From Norana najaformis (Eukaryota > Annelida > Clitellata > Crassiclitellata > Hormogastridae): DNA of 64,000 bases. Below the pieces are notes generated by a model. The model was given only the letters and a program-made list of their open reading frames with translations, searched no databases and was not told the origin of the DNA. The DNA lies in assembly GCA_964023275.1 (NCBI GenBank), contig OZ029914.1, forward strand, positions 36,134,424 to 36,198,423, read 5' to 3'. The translations under genes were made by a program, and so were the position numbers. The stretch's first letter is position 1; every line of letters starts with the position of its first letter. Shown here in pieces: positions 60,373 to 64,000 of this stretch.

Positions 60373-63200
60373 TGGTTGAAAGGTATACTTTTGCGCACCA
60401 GATAAAATGTGGATTTTTAAGCGACAGCAAACTACTCAACGTTTTTAAAGACGACAAGGAAGTTTATCGCTGCTGTTGCTTTAAATTTTTTTCCAAAGAT
60501 GACTGCAAAAAGCAAATTATTAAAAATCATGAGTTAAATTTTGCAGTCGTTTTAATAATCGCATTCATTTGGTTGAATTAGCAACTGGTATGACAATATT
60601 TCTTGATATATTTGCCCATAAAAATGCGCAATATTTTGCAAACGAACTGATTATTGCACTGTACAAAATTAACTCTCCTACATGTACTTAGTTGTTTCTG
60701 TAAATCAGGAAGTTAGGATAGCTGCTATTTAAATGCCTTGAGAAACCGTATTATGTCATATTTGAATTTAGGCCTCTTTCTCCTATTAGTTGTTTGCTCA
60801 TGCAGTGTATATGTTGAAGCAGCCCTATTTCTTATGGTAAACAAATCTTGAACAAATCTTTAGTGTAATTAGGCCTACTCACTAAAATGTTAATTTTAAT
60901 TTACGATAATAGGACAACACGGGTCCAATAATGGTGTTAGCAACTACCTTCAACACCATTATACTAGCATAAGCATTAACTACTCTAACGGCGCTATATT
61001 AAGTGTCTGATTTCATGCATGCATCATGGAAAGTTGCAGTTGGTAAAATTCACTCTCGCAGAGAAAAGGTTTCAACCGGTTTTGTGAAGACAATTTCAGA
61101 TTAATTATCGGTCGACAATATTTAAGTTTGGGGCACGCAGGCAACAAAAAAGACATTTCACAAGAATCGTTTTTATCGTCAAGACAGTTCCAAGTGAGAC
61201 AATTAGAGAGGCTCGTGGAATTGTAGTTAGTATTAAGTCATGTCGGAGTGAAATTAGGTAATCGTACAGTATAAGCGAGTAGACTATTTTTGATAGCGAA
61301 TGGTTGTTCCACTAGAAACCAGTGCACTGATTTCAGTATTGAAGATTCATGTTTTTACTTTAACGTTTTCGCTATTTCTATTAATAAAAACCATTTAAAT
61401 GCTTGGTTTCCCACTTTCTTATTTTAGGCAAGGTCGGCCGTAGGCGTGTCCTAAATGCTTTGCCTAACGGAACCGCCTATTTTAGGGCGCCACCGAATGC
61501 TTGGCCAAGGCTGTCGCTGCTTCATTGCAATAGACAGAAATGGCAAGCGCAGCCCACCATAGTCCATAGATCACTGCACATTGGGGTCGATGAAACTCTC
61601 CATCGATTAATGGAAATTAACGTTCGCGGAGCAACTAAGCTGGTGATGCACAGCGATGAATAATCTGAAAATAGCACATTTTACTTACTTATTATTTTGG
61701 TAATCGTAATCGTAAACTCGAAATTTCTAAAGCGCTACTTATAAGCTAAGCGCAGGGCACCACGAGCGCTGCGAAAAGTCCGTGGGATTTTGCAAAGATG
61801 CCATGTCAAGAATCAAGTCCGGTTGCCAGAAGACCAGAGAGATGAGGGGAGAGGATGCTGCGGTGGGTTGTGTTTAGTGGACATGAGTGAGGCAACCCTA
61901 AAATGAGGGAAGGTTGGAGAGGAAGGGAAAGGAAGTGATGGGACCACCTAAATAGGGTGGATATAATAGCAACTTTGGAATCGAATTAAGATGGTTCATT
62001 CCATGCTTGCCAAGTGCAAGGCCATACTCAAAAGCAAGAGATGGCCAATCAATTTCTAAGCCATCACTGTCACACGCCAGAAAGCCCTTTTTAGGGCCTG
62101 CACACAAAAGAAAGAAAATTACTAACCCAAATAATGTAAACACTAAAAACAAACAAATTGCGTGTTTTTGTCGTTTTTAAACAACTAGCCCTGTTCGATG
62201 TGATAACTCTGCAAAACACGCGTGTTTAAAGTAACTAATAGCTAAATAGCCAAAGATACTCAAATGAATTGTACGAGCATCAGCACACATGAGGCGCAAA
62301 ACTGAAAAAGGAAGATTGAATTTCAAAATTTCGCCTCTCTATCCCAGCCAGACACGCGTTGCACACCATTGTAAATCGAAAAAACAGTTATAAAAATTCC
62401 CCATATATCTGCAACAGAGAAATTAAAATTCCGATATTTAACGCTGCTTGGAAGAACGTTGCATGCAATTCAACCGTTCTACATACAATTTTCTGCCTTG
62501 TTCTTGTTCCTAGTAGATTGAGACTTAAAAACCAACAATAAACTGTTTGTTGTTTGAATTAACACTGCGCAGTAAGTAGATGTACCGTTGAATTGCTCGT
62601 ATTCTCATAATCAAGATTGTTTCCCTGTTATGTAACAGAACGAAGATTTACTAGTATTTGAAACGTTTTCTCTAATTTCAATTAAATACTGTTACTACTA
62701 CATTTCACTTATTTACTACCAGACAAACAATGCATGAAAACTGTTTCTCCATTATTATAGTTTACTGCCTTTGTGTAAGGTTTAAATATACGAAAAAAAT
62801 AGTATATTCTATTGTAACTGTTTGGACATCGGATCACCTATAATATTTCTTAAATCTAAAATTAGAAAGGGATTAAAACTTGCTCACTTATTGTTATATG
62901 TTACAACTCGCATGTCAACCAAAGTCAAATTTCAGATATTTGTCATATTGTAGAGTCTTGACGAAGTACACTTCATGACATTCAGTTATAATGTCTTTGA
63001 CATACATTTTCCTTAATATACATAGCAGCTTATATTTTTCAATACTTCGTGCAGTCAGCCTCAAAGCCGTGTAGCAGAAATTTTATATTCTGATTATTTA
63101 AAGTCAACTTCTAAACCAAAATTCACTTGTTTACCAGACTGTAAGTAAGTAAGTAAGTATATTCTTTAGTAACCAATAGCTAATCGCACATCGTTGTACA
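60373..63200. other. Intergenic stretch downstream of gene D
   Basis: Short frames only, without family signatures or splice context. No AATAAA was found close behind the gene D stop codon. Confidence 0.5.
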
Positions 63201-63243
63201 AGTATTTCAGAACACAAGAAAAACTTAATATGCATACAACATC

Positions 63244-64000
63244 CTATTTAAAAAAACATTTACGCGTTAAATTATCAGCGGCAGGAATAATACGGTCATG
63301 AGTGAGAGGCTGTAAAGAATAACTGAGGGTTTTAACTGGCGGGAGTAGCTGATGTAAGACATGGTTTGGGTTGCTTAAGATTACCTTAAAGTGACGAGAA
63401 TCGGCTATGCCACAGAGTTCATCGAACGTTGGGTAGTCCCCAGGAAGATAGTGCAGACGCACAAGTCTCCGCATCAAAGCATGGAGTCGAGCCCTAGCCT
63501 GTGCCCCAGCATAGCCCCACCACACAGGAGAGGCGTACAACATCCTGGCCAGTGCTGTAGCTCGGACAACGTCGTAGAGCCGAGGGCCAGTGAGGAAATT
63601 TGCTACAAGAATTCGTATGGCGTACAACGACTGGTTATGAATCCGATCAGTATGAGAATCAAAATTTAACATACTTGATAGGGTAACACCCAATATTGTC
63701 ATCTCTGGTACCCTGGTTACAGCGGGAATCACATTGGGTAAAATCATTTGCTGATTTCTCATTCTTGGCCGGTGAATTATCATTTCACACGTCTTTTTAT
63801 GATTAAGTTTTAATCTACACATAGCCGCCCAAAGGGTAACATGGTCCAGTTCAGCCTGGACTATCGAGCTATTGCAGGATGGTATAAGAAGGTAACTGTC
63901 ATCAGACTATTTGATTAGCCTATTGTTGGGTACTAAAGACTTAAACTTGGATATGGCAGTTAGGAAGTTCACTGGTCCCAAACACAAACCCTGGACAGTA
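63244..64000 (-). pseudogene. LINE reverse transcriptase, 3' part, broken at the catalytic motif
   Basis: On the minus strand the frame runs from the window edge with a QGLCLGPVNFL block (RT palm), then a K-stop-SDD run where K-YADD is expected, then AELDHVTLWA, LKLNHKKTCEMIIHRP and the C-terminal block NPNHVLHQLLPP. The stop (TAG, 63907-63909) replaces the tyrosine of the YADD catalytic motif and is followed by Ser for Ala, so the copy is dead. The frame closes at 63244, and a (TACT)n tail at about 63143-63160 may mark the 3' end. The 5' part is outside the window. Confidence 0.85.

Noticed and set aside
61403-62152. Frames at 61403-61663 (plus) and 61898-62152 (minus)
   Set aside because: No recognisable domain, no splice context and no paralogue in the window.
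1-64000. CRISPR arrays, bacterial operons, ribosome binding sites
   Set aside because: The repeats seen are transposon- or microsatellite-type and the genes are spliced; the window is eukaryotic.

Overview
This is a eukaryotic, AT-rich, intron- and transposon-rich window. Three things point to a marine invertebrate: long non-coding stretches, GT/AG-spliced genes, and several kinds of retroelement. A mollusc or other lophotrochozoan is my best guess, but that is inference; no single feature fixes the species.

From about 664 to 42805 the window is a tandem array of three copies of one unit of about 14.4 kb: unit 1 at 664-18668, unit 2 at 18669-33067, and a truncated unit 3 at 33068-42805. Each unit carries one minus-strand, seven-exon gene. 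I call these A (5895-13400), B (20405-27885) and C (34832-41656). A fourth paralogue, D (55080-60372), lies inverted on the plus strand. All four have the same plan: a short signal-peptide exon, two farnesoic-acid-O-methyltransferase-like (Methyltransf_FA) beta domains each split over two exons, a 24-nt microexon between the domains, and a Cys-rich PAN/apple-like C-terminal exon. The coding exons sum to a multiple of three in every copy (predicted 415, 414, about 408 and 407 aa). The products look secreted. Gene C has lost one splice donor and one splice acceptor and is probably decaying.

The units differ by mobile-element insertions whose empty sites can be read in the sister units. Unit 1 alone has a decayed DNA transposon (1585-4288) and a LINE 3' fragment (4704-5385). 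Units 1 and 2 share a tRNA-derived SINE and a GC-rich CHCHD2/10-like retropseudogene that unit 3 lacks. Units 1 and 2 also share a LINE reverse-transcriptase relic and an hAT-type MITE with 8-bp target duplications, in a segment beyond the point where unit 3 stops. Together these suggest units 1 and 2 separated last.

Between C and D sits a young, complete-length LTR retrotransposon (43434-50208, minus strand). It has 463-bp LTRs differing at two bases, a 5-bp target duplication, a tRNA-Leu primer site, and the unusual domain order gag-protease-integrase-RT-RNase H, as in Gmr1-type Ty3/gypsy elements. It is interrupted by an in-frame TAG in gag and an in-frame TGA between protease and integrase. 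A broken LINE RT occupies the right edge (63244-64000). The stretches 1-660, 50214-55079 and 60373-63200 show no convincing genes.
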